Source: JANYGA01 sp031420415
Lineage (GTDB): Bacteria; Vulcanimicrobiota; Vulcanimicrobiia; Vulcanimicrobiales; Vulcanimicrobiaceae
Reading direction: 5' to 3'
Assembly (NCBI GenBank): GCA_031420415.1
Contig: JANOMT010000039.1
Span: 33,039 to 97,038 of the forward strand
Length of the DNA stretch: 64,000 nucleotides
In this document: one piece after another, positions 24,554 to 34,708 of the stretch
Layout: the number at the start of each line of letters is the position of its first letter
How positions within the stretch are numbered: the stretch's first letter is position 1
Translations under genes and position numbers: made by a program
Notes under the pieces: generated by a model
Seen by the model: only the letters and a program-made list of their open reading frames with translations
What the model was told of the DNA's origin: nothing
Database searches by the model: none

Positions 24554-25264
24554 ATGAACGTTCACTATCAACCGATTGTCGAACTCGAGACGGGTGCGGT
24601 CGTCCGCGTGGAAGCCTTCTGCCGGCTTGGCGACGGCGCGCTCGGGCAGGTAGCAGCATCGGAATTTTTGCCACTTGCCGAACGCAGCGGCCTCATGCGC
24701 GAACTCACCCAAGGCGTCATCGTCCAAGTTCTCACGGATCGCGCGTCTTGGCGCACGCAATTGCCCGTTGCTATCAACCTCTCGCAGGCGAACCTCTTTG
24801 AATCGGATTTTCCCGAACGTGTGACGTCGTTGCTCGCACGTTTCAACGTCGAGCCGTCGCAACTCACGTTTGAATTGAACGATGGCATCCAGAATTCGAT
24901 CTCGCCCGAAGAACGCCAAGCGATGAATGCGCTAGCCGTCAACGGCGTGCGTTTTTCACTCGACGGGTTCGACTTCGGCCGTTCGCGGTTTACGGCGCTA
25001 TCCGTGACGCGCCTACCCATCAGCGAGATCAAGATCGATGCCAAGTTACTTTTGCCTTGCGGCCCGCCCGATCACGCCGTGCGCCGGTCCATGGCTTTTG
25101 CGCGGGACGCATCACTCGACGTCGTCGTGAAATCGGTTGAGAATACGCGTGAAATCGACGCGCTTCGCGCCATCGGTTGCACGCTCGCGCAAGGTTTTGC
25201 CTTTGGTGTGCCGATGGAGTCGGCTACTTTCGCCAGCCGTATGGAGGCGTTCGCCGCGGTCTAG
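24554..25264 (+). CDS. Degenerate EAL-domain protein (probable inactive c-di-GMP phosphodiesterase)
   Basis: The 236-residue single-domain protein keeps the EAL fold pattern: YQPIVELETGAVVRVEAF (EAL is EAF), AINLSQANLFE, TFELNDG, SEIKIDAKLL and AQGFAFGVP. Two catalytic features are lost: the paired aspartates of DDFGTG read DGFDFGRS, and the catalytic Glu of AEGVE is Lys in VVKSVEN. c-di-GMP hydrolysis is therefore unlikely; binding of c-di-GMP or a protein partner is an inference. There is no membrane or sensor domain. GGAGAG upstream supports ATG 24554. It lies between the rplA terminator and the rplJ promoter, splitting the usual rplKAJL run. Confidence 0.85.
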   Translation: MNVHYQPIVELETGAVVRVEAFCRLGDGALGQVAASEFLPLAERSGLMRELTQGVIVQVLTDRASWRTQLPVAINLSQANLFESDFPERVTSLLARFNVEPSQLTFELNDGIQNSISPEERQAMNALAVNGVRFSLDGFDFGRSRFTALSVTRLPISEIKIDAKLLLPCGPPDHAVRRSMAFARDASLDVVVKSVENTREIDALRAIGCTLAQGFAFGVPMESATFASRMEAFAAV

Positions 25265-25269
25265 CCGAT

Positions 25270-25298
25270 TTGACCGCGCGCCGCGGCTAGGGTATAGT
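25270..25298 (+). promoter_or_regulatory. Sigma70-type promoter for rplJ-rplL
   Basis: TTGACC (25270-25275), exactly 17 nt, then TATAGT (25293-25298). It starts 5 nt after the EAL stop and about 180 nt before rplJ, leaving a long leader consistent with autogenous control by L10, which is known for this operon in other bacteria. Confidence 0.75.
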
Positions 25299-25477
25299 AA
25301 GCGACGGCTCCGATGACAGTAGGTCCGCACTCGTTGCGGTGAATGCGCAAGCGCCTACCGAGGTGACGACAGACTGACGGAACGACTCCGACTCGCGAAG
25401 CATGCGGGCGGCGGAAGAACGGCTGGGTGGCGCTCATCGCATGATTGGAGCGTCGTTTCTTTTCCAGAAAGAAGCCT

Positions 25478-26053
25478 ATGCCTACCGCTAAAAAGGAACA
25501 GACGATTGCCGCGCTCAAAGCGCGGCTCGCCGAATCGAAGTATCTGTTCTTCACGAACTACTCCGGGCTTACCGTCGAAGAGATCACGAAGCTCCGCACC
25601 GAGCTCCGTAAGGACGGCTCCACGTACGCCGTCGTCAAAAACACGCTCTTCGCTCGCGCAGCGGGCGACGAACTCGCAAAGACCTTCGAGGCCTTCCTCG
25701 CCGGTCCCACGGGCGTCGTGTTTGCCGCTTCCGATCCGGTCGCACCCGCGAAAGCCCTCAAGGACTTTAGCGATAAGGTCAAGCCGCTCGAAGTTAAGGC
25801 CGCGTACGTCGATGGCGCGATCCTCGATCCGAAGCAAGTCGTCGCGCTCGCGTCGTTGCCCTCGAAGCCCGTCCTTCAGGCGACGCTTCTTGGCATGCTC
25901 GCAAGTCCGCTCCGCAACTTCGTCGGCGTGCTCGCCGCAAACCCCAGCGGATTCGTCCGCGTTCTGGCCGCTCGCGAGAAGCAACTCGCCGAGTCGGCGT
26001 CTGAAAACGCCTCTGGCGTTTCGTCTGAAAACGCCTCCGGCGTTTCGTCTTAA
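25478..26053 (+). CDS. rplJ: 50S ribosomal protein L10
   Basis: The 191-residue protein anchors L7/L12 dimers to the ribosome stalk. It starts MPTAKKEQTIAALKARL and shows FFTNYSGLTVEEITKLR, STYAVVKNTLFARAA and a long C-terminal helix. The last 17 residues are an extension made of two copies of S-E-N-A-S-G-V-S encoded by a 24-bp tandem repeat. ATG 25478 is the conserved start; an in-frame ATG 33 nt upstream is in the leader. The rplL start follows after 12 nt with an AAGGAG. Confidence 0.97.
   Translation: MPTAKKEQTIAALKARLAESKYLFFTNYSGLTVEEITKLRTELRKDGSTYAVVKNTLFARAAGDELAKTFEAFLAGPTGVVFAASDPVAPAKALKDFSDKVKPLEVKAAYVDGAILDPKQVVALASLPSKPVLQATLLGMLASPLRNFVGVLAANPSGFVRVLAAREKQLAESASENASGVSSENASGVSS
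26000..26047 (+). repeat. Tandem 24-bp palindromic repeat in the 3' end of rplJ
   Basis: Two adjacent 24-bp units (26000-26023 and 26024-26047) differ at one base. Each contains an inverted repeat, GAAAACGCC...GGCGTTTC, able to form a hairpin. In frame they encode a repeated SENASGVS tail just before the rplJ stop. Confidence 0.9.
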
Positions 26054-26065
26054 GGAGACACCATC

Positions 26066-26440
26066 ATGGCCGTTGCCGATCTCATTTCCGAAGTTGAAAA
26101 GCTAACCGTCCTCGAGCTCAACGAGCTCGTCAAAGCCCTCGAAGAGAAGTGGGGCGTTTCCGCCGCCGCTCCCGTTGCCGCTGCTGCAGCCGGTGGCGGA
26201 GCCGCTGCCCCCGCCGCCGCCGCCGAGCAGACGGAGTTCGATGCCGTGCTGACCGAAGTCGGCGCCGAGAAGATCAAAGTCATTAAGGCCGTCCGCGAGA
26301 TCACGAGCCTCGGCCTCACCGAAGCCAAATCGTTCGTCGAAAGCGCGCCGAAAGCGATTAAGACCGGCATTCCCAAAGACGAAGCCGAGCAGATCAAAGC
26401 CAAGCTTGCCGAAGTCGGCGCGAAAGTCGAAATCAAGTAG
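26066..26440 (+). CDS. rplL: 50S ribosomal protein L7/L12
   Basis: The 124-residue stalk protein has the N-terminal dimerisation helices (ADLISEVEKLTVLELNELVKAL), an Ala/Pro-rich hinge (PVAAAAAGGGAAAPAAAA) and the C-terminal factor-binding domain (KIKVIKAVREITSLGLTEAK). It is translationally close to rplJ and ends in a strong terminator. rpoB, which normally follows, is absent; the next gene is convergent. Confidence 0.98.
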   Translation: MAVADLISEVEKLTVLELNELVKALEEKWGVSAAAPVAAAAAGGGAAAPAAAAEQTEFDAVLTEVGAEKIKVIKAVREITSLGLTEAKSFVESAPKAIKTGIPKDEAEQIKAKLAEVGAKVEIK

Positions 26441-26479
26441 AACTTCCGCGCTCGTCGTAACCGCCGCTAGCGGTCACGA

Positions 26480-26521
26480 AATGAAAGAAGCCTCGGCAGA
26501 ATGCCGGGGCTTCTTTCATTT
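26480..26521. terminator. Bidirectional terminator between rplL and the M48 peptidase gene
   Basis: A long near-perfect hairpin whose arms read AATGAAAGAAGCC and GGCTTCTTTCATT with CGGCA/TGCCG inside and a short loop. A/T-rich ends on both arms suit termination from both strands. Confidence 0.85.
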
Positions 26522-26549
26522 GTCCCGAGCGCAGCCCGGAAACGAGTGT

Positions 26550-27434
26550 CTACTTCGGTGCGCAGCAGTAGGCGGCGTGATACGCGACGTGATGCTTCGC
26601 GGCCGTACGGCGTGACGATGCGGTGGTCGCACGCGCGCGCGCTTGCGTGTAGTAGCCGCCCGTGCTCGTTAGCGGCGTTCCGCTCGCGATATCGGAGGAG
26701 AAGCGCCCGTACATGCGCGGGCTCGCCGCAAACTCGGCGCGCAAATCGGAAATGCGATGGTCGTCGGTCGGGTGATCGGAAAGAAATTCCATATTCCCGC
26801 CGGCGCTCGCTTTTTCGAAGTTTTGGAAGAGCCAGATCATGCCCCATGGATTGGATCCGGCCTGCGCGCACGTCTGCGCACCCTTTGCATCAGCGGCGTG
26901 TTCGACGGCGCGTGAGAATTTGGTCGTCTGGACGGAGTAGGCGAGACTCTCGGCGGTTTGGCCGAGGCCGCTCCTATCGAGTCCGGTAAGCGCGCCGAGG
27001 ATCCCGATGATGGTGCCCGTCGTCTGGTCTTTCGCGTTGTTGTTCACGACGTCGTGATGGATATCGTGGGACGTTTCGTGGCAGAGCACACCCGCGAGTT
27101 CTTCGCGATTCTGCACGAATTTCATCAGCGAATCCGTCACGTAGACGTTGCCACCGGGAACGGCGAAGGCGTTGGGTTGCGCTTCGTGGACGAGGATGAA
27201 GTGGAACGGGTAATCGTACTGTGGATCCGCGACGCCTTTGATCCGCGTAGCGATCGGATCGAGGATCGTATACAGGGCGTTGGGACGCGGAATGATCTCG
27301 CCTTTTTGCTGCAATTCGGCGTAGACTTGCGCGCCGATCTGCTGTTCTTGATCTTGCGCCTGCGCGAACGCGGGTGCGGCGTTCGAAGCGCCCGCGAGAA
27401 GCGCGGTAAGGGTGAGTGCGACGATGCGCTTCAT
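26550..27434 (-). CDS. Exported M48-family zinc metalloprotease
   Basis: The 294-residue protein has a signal peptide cleaved after about residue 24 (APAFA), the zinc motif H119-E-T-S-H123 and a downstream EHAAD carrying the third ligand, as in M48B peptidases of the BepA/LoiP type involved in envelope protein quality control. Segments NAFAVPGGNVYVT and REELAGVLCHE are also typical. There is no TPR domain; the C-terminus is a basic Ala/Arg-rich tail. It is convergent with rplL and downstream of hppA on the same strand. Confidence 0.92.
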   Translation of the reverse strand: MKRIVALTLTALLAGASNAAPAFAQAQDQEQQIGAQVYAELQQKGEIIPRPNALYTILDPIATRIKGVADPQYDYPFHFILVHEAQPNAFAVPGGNVYVTDSLMKFVQNREELAGVLCHETSHDIHHDVVNNNAKDQTTGTIIGILGALTGLDRSGLGQTAESLAYSVQTTKFSRAVEHAADAKGAQTCAQAGSNPWGMIWLFQNFEKASAGGNMEFLSDHPTDDHRISDLRAEFAASPRMYGRFSSDIASGTPLTSTGGYYTQARARATTASSRRTAAKHHVAYHAAYCCAPK

Positions 27435-27595
27435 TTCGGGTCCTCCAGCTTGGGATACGACGATCGTACCCCGACAGACCTCAAACGTAGCGAGACGGCA
27501 TTTTGGTTCTCTTCCACGCCGCCTTCGCTCGCGGCACGAGCGAAAGGCGGTTCGTGAGGGAACGGCGAGAACGTGCGAGCGTCGCCGGTCTCGGT

Positions 27596-29731
<2,136 letters not shown>

Positions 29732-29874
29732 AGTCGCTCCTCGTTAAAGAAAACCGATCGTGGCGACTCATGTCGTCTTCCGATCGGCTTCATGAAAGTT
29801 GGTTTTGCCTTCTCGGAGGCTGAAGTCGCTCCTGGTCATTCCCTCGCATTCTCCCGCGACGCGGAGAACGAAGC

Positions 29875-31098
29875 ATGAGGGCGAAACGATTAGGCCTCAT
29901 GCAAGAGGTCGACTTTTTGGTGGTCGGGTGTGGGCCCGCGGGCGGCACGGCCGCTCGAGAAGCCGCACGTGCCGGAGTGGAAACGCTCGTCCTCGAGCGC
30001 GACCCCGTCATCGGCGCAAAGCGTGTCTGCGCGGCGGGCTTGCGGCCGGGCTTCTGCGAGGATTTCGATCTGCCGCGTTCGATCGTGCACTGCGATCCGC
30101 CGACGATCGCCGTCCGCGGGCTCTCGGGTCGTCGGTACGATTTTGCAACCGCCGGGTCCGCGCACACGACGACGCGAGAAGAACTCGACGGCACGATTGC
30201 CGCGCTCGCGCTCAAAGAAGGCGCGCGCATCGAAACGCAAGTGCTCTTTCGCAATTACGTCGCCGACGGCGGGCGCACGATCGTCGAGTATGCCGATTTG
30301 CGTACCGGCGAGCGGCGCAAAGTTCGCGCGAGATCGGTGCTCCTCGCGCAAGGGTCGAGCGCCCGCTTTGCACCGCAAACGCCGCTCGACTACGACGCGT
30401 GGAGCTCGGGCCTCATCACGTGCTATCAATACCGCGTGTATCTCGACCGTCCGGCGATCGATGAGACGTATCGCATTCTCGAAATGCATTACTACCTTAC
30501 CAAATCTGGACGCAACGTCATCGCGTGGATGTTTCCCAAACGCGATCACCTCTCCATAGGCCTCGGTATCCAAGGCAAATATTCCGGCAAAGACCTCCGC
30601 GCCGAACTCGACGCGTTCTTACCGACCGTCCAGGAGCGGCTCTTCCCCGGCATCGGTTACACCGTTCGTGAAGAGGGGAATTTGCTCTACGGCGGCGCGC
30701 CACGACCACATATCAGCCACGGCAATGTGATGGTCGCTGGAACGGCGGCGGGGCTCGTCGATGCGACCACGGGCGAAGGGATTTACGAAGCAGCCTTCTC
30801 CGGGCGTCTGGCAGCGCAAGCCGTTGCCGATGCTCGGCTCGGCCGCACGACGGCACCCGCACAAAGCTACGAGAAGGCGCTCAAAGGCGTCTTTTACGGA
30901 CGCCTCCGCCACCGTCATAAATTAATGACGTTTCTCGAACGCAAACCGATTCGCTTCGACGTGCTCTTCGAACAGCTCGCGCGCACGCCGCGCTTCGCGA
31001 CGATGTTGCAACGCGATCGTAACGATTTCTCACTCGGAGAGTGGATGTATCTCTACGCGCAGGCCGCGCTCTTTTCGATCAGCGCGATCCGCGCGTGA
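29875..31098 (+). CDS. Geranylgeranyl reductase-family FAD-dependent oxidoreductase
   Basis: The 407-residue flavoprotein has an N-terminal FAD-binding GCGPAGGTAAREAARAG motif, LVLERDPVIGAKRVCAAGL, and the C-terminal GTAAGLVDATTGEGIYEAA typical of the geranylgeranyl reductase family, which reduces isoprenoid chains of lipids, quinones or chlorophyll. Which isoprenoid is reduced here is not known; the MEP pathway genes in this window would supply such substrates. ATG 29875 or the ATG at codon 9 could be the start. Its stop overlaps the start of the permease gene. Confidence 0.9.
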   Translation: MRAKRLGLMQEVDFLVVGCGPAGGTAAREAARAGVETLVLERDPVIGAKRVCAAGLRPGFCEDFDLPRSIVHCDPPTIAVRGLSGRRYDFATAGSAHTTTREELDGTIAALALKEGARIETQVLFRNYVADGGRTIVEYADLRTGERRKVRARSVLLAQGSSARFAPQTPLDYDAWSSGLITCYQYRVYLDRPAIDETYRILEMHYYLTKSGRNVIAWMFPKRDHLSIGLGIQGKYSGKDLRAELDAFLPTVQERLFPGIGYTVREEGNLLYGGAPRPHISHGNVMVAGTAAGLVDATTGEGIYEAAFSGRLAAQAVADARLGRTTAPAQSYEKALKGVFYGRLRHRHKLMTFLERKPIRFDVLFEQLARTPRFATMLQRDRNDFSLGEWMYLYAQAALFSISAIRA

Positions 31099-32117
31099 CG
31101 ACATTCCTCGTACGCCGCGTCGTGCGGCTCGCCTTCGTTCTCGTTGCGATTACACTCGCGAGTTTCGCCTTCATGCAAGCGATCCCGGGCGATCCCGTGA
31201 CGTTGCGGCTCGGCGATCACGCCACGCCCGATGAGGTCCTTCGCTTGCGGGCCGCCCTCGGTCTCGATCGGCCGTGGTACGTCCAACTCTTCTTCTATTT
31301 TGGCGCGCTTCTCCACGGCGATCTCGGGCGTTCGCTCATCGACGCGCAACCCGTCGTAACGAAGCTCGCGCAATATTTTCCGGCAACCGTCGAACTCACG
31401 GCGGGTGCGTTGCTCGTCGCGGTCGCGATCGGCGTACCCGCGGGCGTCTTCGCCGCACTGCGTCGTTCGAGCGCCCTCGACGTTCTCACGATGAGCGCCG
31501 TGCTCATCGGCGTTTCTATCCCGGTCTTCTGGCTCGGATTCATGCTCGTATATCTGCTCGCGGTCTTGCCGATGCGTTTCGGACTCGATCTCTTCCCAAT
31601 CTCGGGCCGCATCTCGCTTGCGTATGTGATTCCGGCGCGAACGCATCTCGTCGTGATCGATGCGCTCCTTGCGGGCAACGGCCGCGCGGCGCTCGACGCG
31701 CTGTGGCATCTCGTTTTGCCCGCAATCACGCTCGGCACGATTCCGCTCGCGATCGTGGCGAAGATAACGCGTAGCGGGATGCTCGACGTCCTGCGGAGCG
31801 ATTACATTCGGACGGCGCGCGCGAAGGGGCTATCGCCGCGGAGTGTCGTCGTCGGCCACGCACTCCGCAACGCACTCGTGCCGATCCTCACCGTCATCGG
31901 ATTGCAGACGGGGCTCTTGCTCGGCGGTGCCGTGTTGACGGAGCACATTTTTGCGTGGCCGGGCGTGGGGCGTCTCGCCTTCGATGCAATATCAAATCGA
32001 GACATGCCGCTCGTGAATGGCTGTATCTTGCTCTTTGCTACGGTCTTCGTCGTGGTTAATGCGATCGTCGATCTGCTCTACGCGGTGGCGAATCCGCGAA
32101 TCCGCTATGGCGGTTAA
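31095..32117 (+). CDS. DppB/OppB-type ABC transporter permease
   Basis: The 340-residue protein has about six membrane helices, the N-terminus FLVRRVVRLAFVLVAITLASF, PGDPV, and the cytoplasmic coupling segment SDYIRTARAKGLSPRSVVVGHALRNALVPILT that defines the inner-membrane permease of dipeptide/nickel-type importers. The partner permease, ATPases and binding protein are missing next to it; a DppA-like protein is encoded at 48.8 kb. It starts with GTG inside the stop of the reductase gene, an unusual pairing. Confidence 0.93.
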   Translation: MTTFLVRRVVRLAFVLVAITLASFAFMQAIPGDPVTLRLGDHATPDEVLRLRAALGLDRPWYVQLFFYFGALLHGDLGRSLIDAQPVVTKLAQYFPATVELTAGALLVAVAIGVPAGVFAALRRSSALDVLTMSAVLIGVSIPVFWLGFMLVYLLAVLPMRFGLDLFPISGRISLAYVIPARTHLVVIDALLAGNGRAALDALWHLVLPAITLGTIPLAIVAKITRSGMLDVLRSDYIRTARAKGLSPRSVVVGHALRNALVPILTVIGLQTGLLLGGAVLTEHIFAWPGVGRLAFDAISNRDMPLVNGCILLFATVFVVVNAIVDLLYAVANPRIRYGG

Positions 32118-32171
32118 AATTGGTCCGCCTCTTCGGAAGAGTCCGGCACGACGTGTGGAATATGGTCGGCG

Positions 32172-33002
32172 TTGAAGACTGATGCGAGCTCGCCGTACAT
32201 CATCGCGGGAACCCGCTACACGCGGGAAGAGGTCATCCACCGCTACATTCACCTCGTGAAGTATGTCGCCGGGCGTATTTCCGTTAACTTGCCGCCGAAC
32301 GTCGAACTCAACGACCTCATCAACGATGGTGTCGTCGGGCTCATCGACGCGATCGAAAAGTACGATGACGATCGCGGCGTGAAGTTCGAAACGTATGCGA
32401 TCACCCGCATTCACGGCGCGATCATCGATGCGTTGCGGGCGCTCGATTGGGTCCCACGCGCGATCCGTCAGAAAGCGCGCGAACTCGAACGCACGCAGCA
32501 CGAACTCGAAGCCGAGACCGGCCGCATGGCGACCGACGACGAGGTCGCGGTTCGCATGGGAATTCCCAAACGCGAACTCGAGACGCTGCAACAAAAAGTA
32601 CGCGGTACCTCCCTCCTCTCACTGGAAGAACATCTGCCCAACGATGGCGGGAACGACATCCCGTTGCTCGACACGCTTCGCGGCGACGACGGCGATTTGG
32701 GCACCGATGTCGAGCAACGCGAGATACGCGACGCTCTCGTTCAAGCCGTCGAAGCGCTCTCGAAGCAAGAACGTATCGTCATCAAACTCTACTACTTCGA
32801 GGGCCAGACGCTCAAAGAGATCAAAAGCGTCCTTTCCGTTTCTGAGTCGCGCGTTTCGCAAATTCACGCGCAAGCCGTGATCCATCTCCGACAAAAACTT
32901 CGCGTCCTCCGAGCCGATCTCGGTTTCCGCGAGAACGATCCCACCGTCAAACAGAAATATGTCCGTCGTCCGATTCCGCCGGGAACGGAAATCGCGCGCT
33001 AG
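32172..33002 (+). CDS. FliA/WhiG-family (sigma28) RNA polymerase sigma factor
   Basis: The 276-residue protein has regions 2-4: LVKYVAGRISVNLPPNVELNDLINDGVVGLIDAIEKYD, FETYAITRIHGAIIDALRALDWVPRAIRQKARE (sigma28 hallmark), region 3 and LSKQERIVIKLYYFEGQTLKEIKSVLSVSESRVSQIHAQA in region 4. It has a C-terminal basic tail of about 30 residues. TTG 32172 is the only suitable start I see. FliA-type factors drive late flagellar genes; four flagellar-type genes lie 6 kb away, supporting that role. Confidence 0.92.
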   Translation: MKTDASSPYIIAGTRYTREEVIHRYIHLVKYVAGRISVNLPPNVELNDLINDGVVGLIDAIEKYDDDRGVKFETYAITRIHGAIIDALRALDWVPRAIRQKARELERTQHELEAETGRMATDDEVAVRMGIPKRELETLQQKVRGTSLLSLEEHLPNDGGNDIPLLDTLRGDDGDLGTDVEQREIRDALVQAVEALSKQERIVIKLYYFEGQTLKEIKSVLSVSESRVSQIHAQAVIHLRQKLRVLRADLGFRENDPTVKQKYVRRPIPPGTEIAR

Positions 33003-33004
33003 CA

Positions 33005-33480
33005 TCATGGCCGTTCGGCGGGTGCGTTTGCGCGGCCCGAGCGAACCGCCGCCGGTCGTTTTTTCGGAACCTGATGCAGGCGTCGAACGTGCGAACTCCG
33101 GCCGCGACCTCCGACTCCATCGGGCATGGCTCGCACCCGATCGTGCCGATACGCATTTGGCGACGATCCGCGCAACGACGACGTCGACCGCGGTTCCGCG
33201 GATTTCCATCTGAAATCGGGGCGCTTCGCATCGAACTCGAGGCTTTTACCGGGACGCGGCTTTCGTACGTCTTGCTCAATCGCTATTGCGACGGCGCAGA
33301 TGGCGTCGCATGGCACGACGATCGGGATATCCCGGGTCGGTACTCGATATTCGCCGCAAGGCCCGCACGAGCGTCGTCTTGGCCGATCTCGACCACGGCG
33401 ATCTCGCGATCATGCGCGGGCGCGCACAGTCGCCGTTAACCGAGTCCCAAAAGATCGTCGCATTGTGGGCGTACGAATAA
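33005..33480 (+). pseudogene. Decayed AlkB-family dioxygenase
   Basis: No single frame is intact, but pieces in different frames resemble AlkB proteins. Around 33220-33350 one frame reads EIGALRIELEAFTGTRL and VLLNRYCDGADGVAWHDD, paralleling the intact AlkB at 19 kb (LVNVYADGRNSMGWHADD). Then a second frame (33340-33480) reads LADLDHGDLAIMRGRAQ, paralleling the ALEHGSVLVM strand, but without the second iron His. At least one frameshift, probably two, separate them. It is not expected to make an active enzyme. Confidence 0.65.
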
Positions 33481-33710
33481 ACCCTACTTTTCGACAATTG
33501 CCCGATTAGAAAGTGGCGCGGCCGAGGTTTCGTCCCTGTGGCGTCCAGTGGCGAAGCTGCGGCCGCTGCCGTTGCTGCCGGCCTGGATCGAGCGTTCGAT
33601 TTCATGATGACTGGCGGCGGATTCCCTTTCCGGACGCGTCTCGGTAGAGAGACCGGAATGCCACGCAATCGAACAGGAGTTCGAGCGGTCGTCGCGTACG
33701 GGTTCTCTCG

Positions 33711-34634
33711 ATGAGTTGGCTAGCGAAGCTTAAGGGCGCTCTCGGTCGGTCGCGGGAGTCGCTTGCGGGAGTTGAGACGCTCGCCAGGGCGCGTCGGCCG
33801 CTCGATCGCGATTTTTGGGAAGAGTTCGAAGAGATTCTCATCGCAGCCGACTTTGGTGTTCCGACCACGGAGAAGATTCTCGAGGGCCTCAAGGTCGTCG
33901 CACGTCAGGAGTTTTGGGGTCGGAGCGACCAAGCCGTCAAGCGGTTCAAAGAAGACGTTCGCAAGTTTCTGACGCTGCCGGGCGGGGCACTCGCGTTGCG
34001 CCGACGCCCGGCGGTGGTCTTGGTCGTGGGCGTCAATGGCAGTGGGAAGACGACGACGATCGGAAAGCTCGGGCGGCTCTTGTCATTGCAGGGCAAGCGC
34101 GTGATGTTCGTAGCGGCCGATACGTTTCGCGCGGCCGCAGCCGAACAGCTTGCGGTCTGGGCGGAGCGGAGTGGCGCCGAATTCGTTCGTGGCCGCGAAG
34201 CCTCGGATCCGTCGTCGGTCGTCTTCGACGGCTTGGCCCAGGCCAAAGCTCGCAACGTCGATGTGGTCATCATCGATACGGCGGGGCGGCTGCAAACTAA
34301 GACCAACCTCATGGAAGAGCTCAAGAAGATGCGACGCATCATCGAGCGCGAGACGGGCGCACCGCCCGACGAGACGCTCTTGGTCGTCGACGGCACCACG
34401 GGCCAAAATGCGATTTCGCAAGCGAAACTTTTCAACGAGGCGACGGCGCTCACGGGAGTCGTCGTCACGAAGCTCGATTCGACCGCGAAAGGCGGGGTGC
34501 TCGTCGCGATTGTCGATACGATCGTCGTCCCGATCAAGTTCATCGGGCTCGGCGAAGACATCGACGCGCTCCGGCCCTTCGACCCCGCCGCGTTCATCGA
34601 TGCGCTCTTCGAACCGGCTACCGCAACGGCGTAA
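33711..34634 (+). CDS. ftsY: Signal recognition particle receptor FtsY
   Basis: The 307-residue SRP GTPase has the helical N domain and the G domain motifs GVNGSGKTTTIGKLG, AADTFRAAAAEQL, IIDTAGRLQTKTNLMEEL, LVVDGTTGQNA, VTKLDSTAKGG and GLGEDIDALRPFDP. It receives SRP-ribosome complexes at the membrane. The acidic A domain is nearly absent, as in Gram-positive and deep-branching lineages. It is followed by recA after 74 nt. Confidence 0.97.
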   Translation: MSWLAKLKGALGRSRESLAGVETLARARRPLDRDFWEEFEEILIAADFGVPTTEKILEGLKVVARQEFWGRSDQAVKRFKEDVRKFLTLPGGALALRRRPAVVLVVGVNGSGKTTTIGKLGRLLSLQGKRVMFVAADTFRAAAAEQLAVWAERSGAEFVRGREASDPSSVVFDGLAQAKARNVDVVIIDTAGRLQTKTNLMEELKKMRRIIERETGAPPDETLLVVDGTTGQNAISQAKLFNEATALTGVVVTKLDSTAKGGVLVAIVDTIVVPIKFIGLGEDIDALRPFDPAAFIDALFEPATATA

Positions 34635-34641
34635 TCCACAA

Positions 34642-34657
34642 TGCCACGATGGTGGCA
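34642..34657. promoter_or_regulatory. Palindrome upstream of recA (possible operator)
   Basis: TGCCAC-GATG-GTGGCA is a perfect 6-bp inverted repeat with a 4-nt centre, 51 nt before the recA start and just after ftsY. It has no T tail, so it is not a convincing terminator. It could be an SOS-type operator of a non-standard sequence. Confidence 0.35.
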
Positions 34658-34708
34658 CGGCGGCCACTTACAATTACAGCACCAACGACTTCAAGGAGCA
34701 TCCCAAAC

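Noticed and set aside
33126..33509. Intact gene in the third frame of the alkB pseudogene region
   Set aside because: Only scattered fragments resemble AlkB; the frame as a whole has no protein-like pattern.
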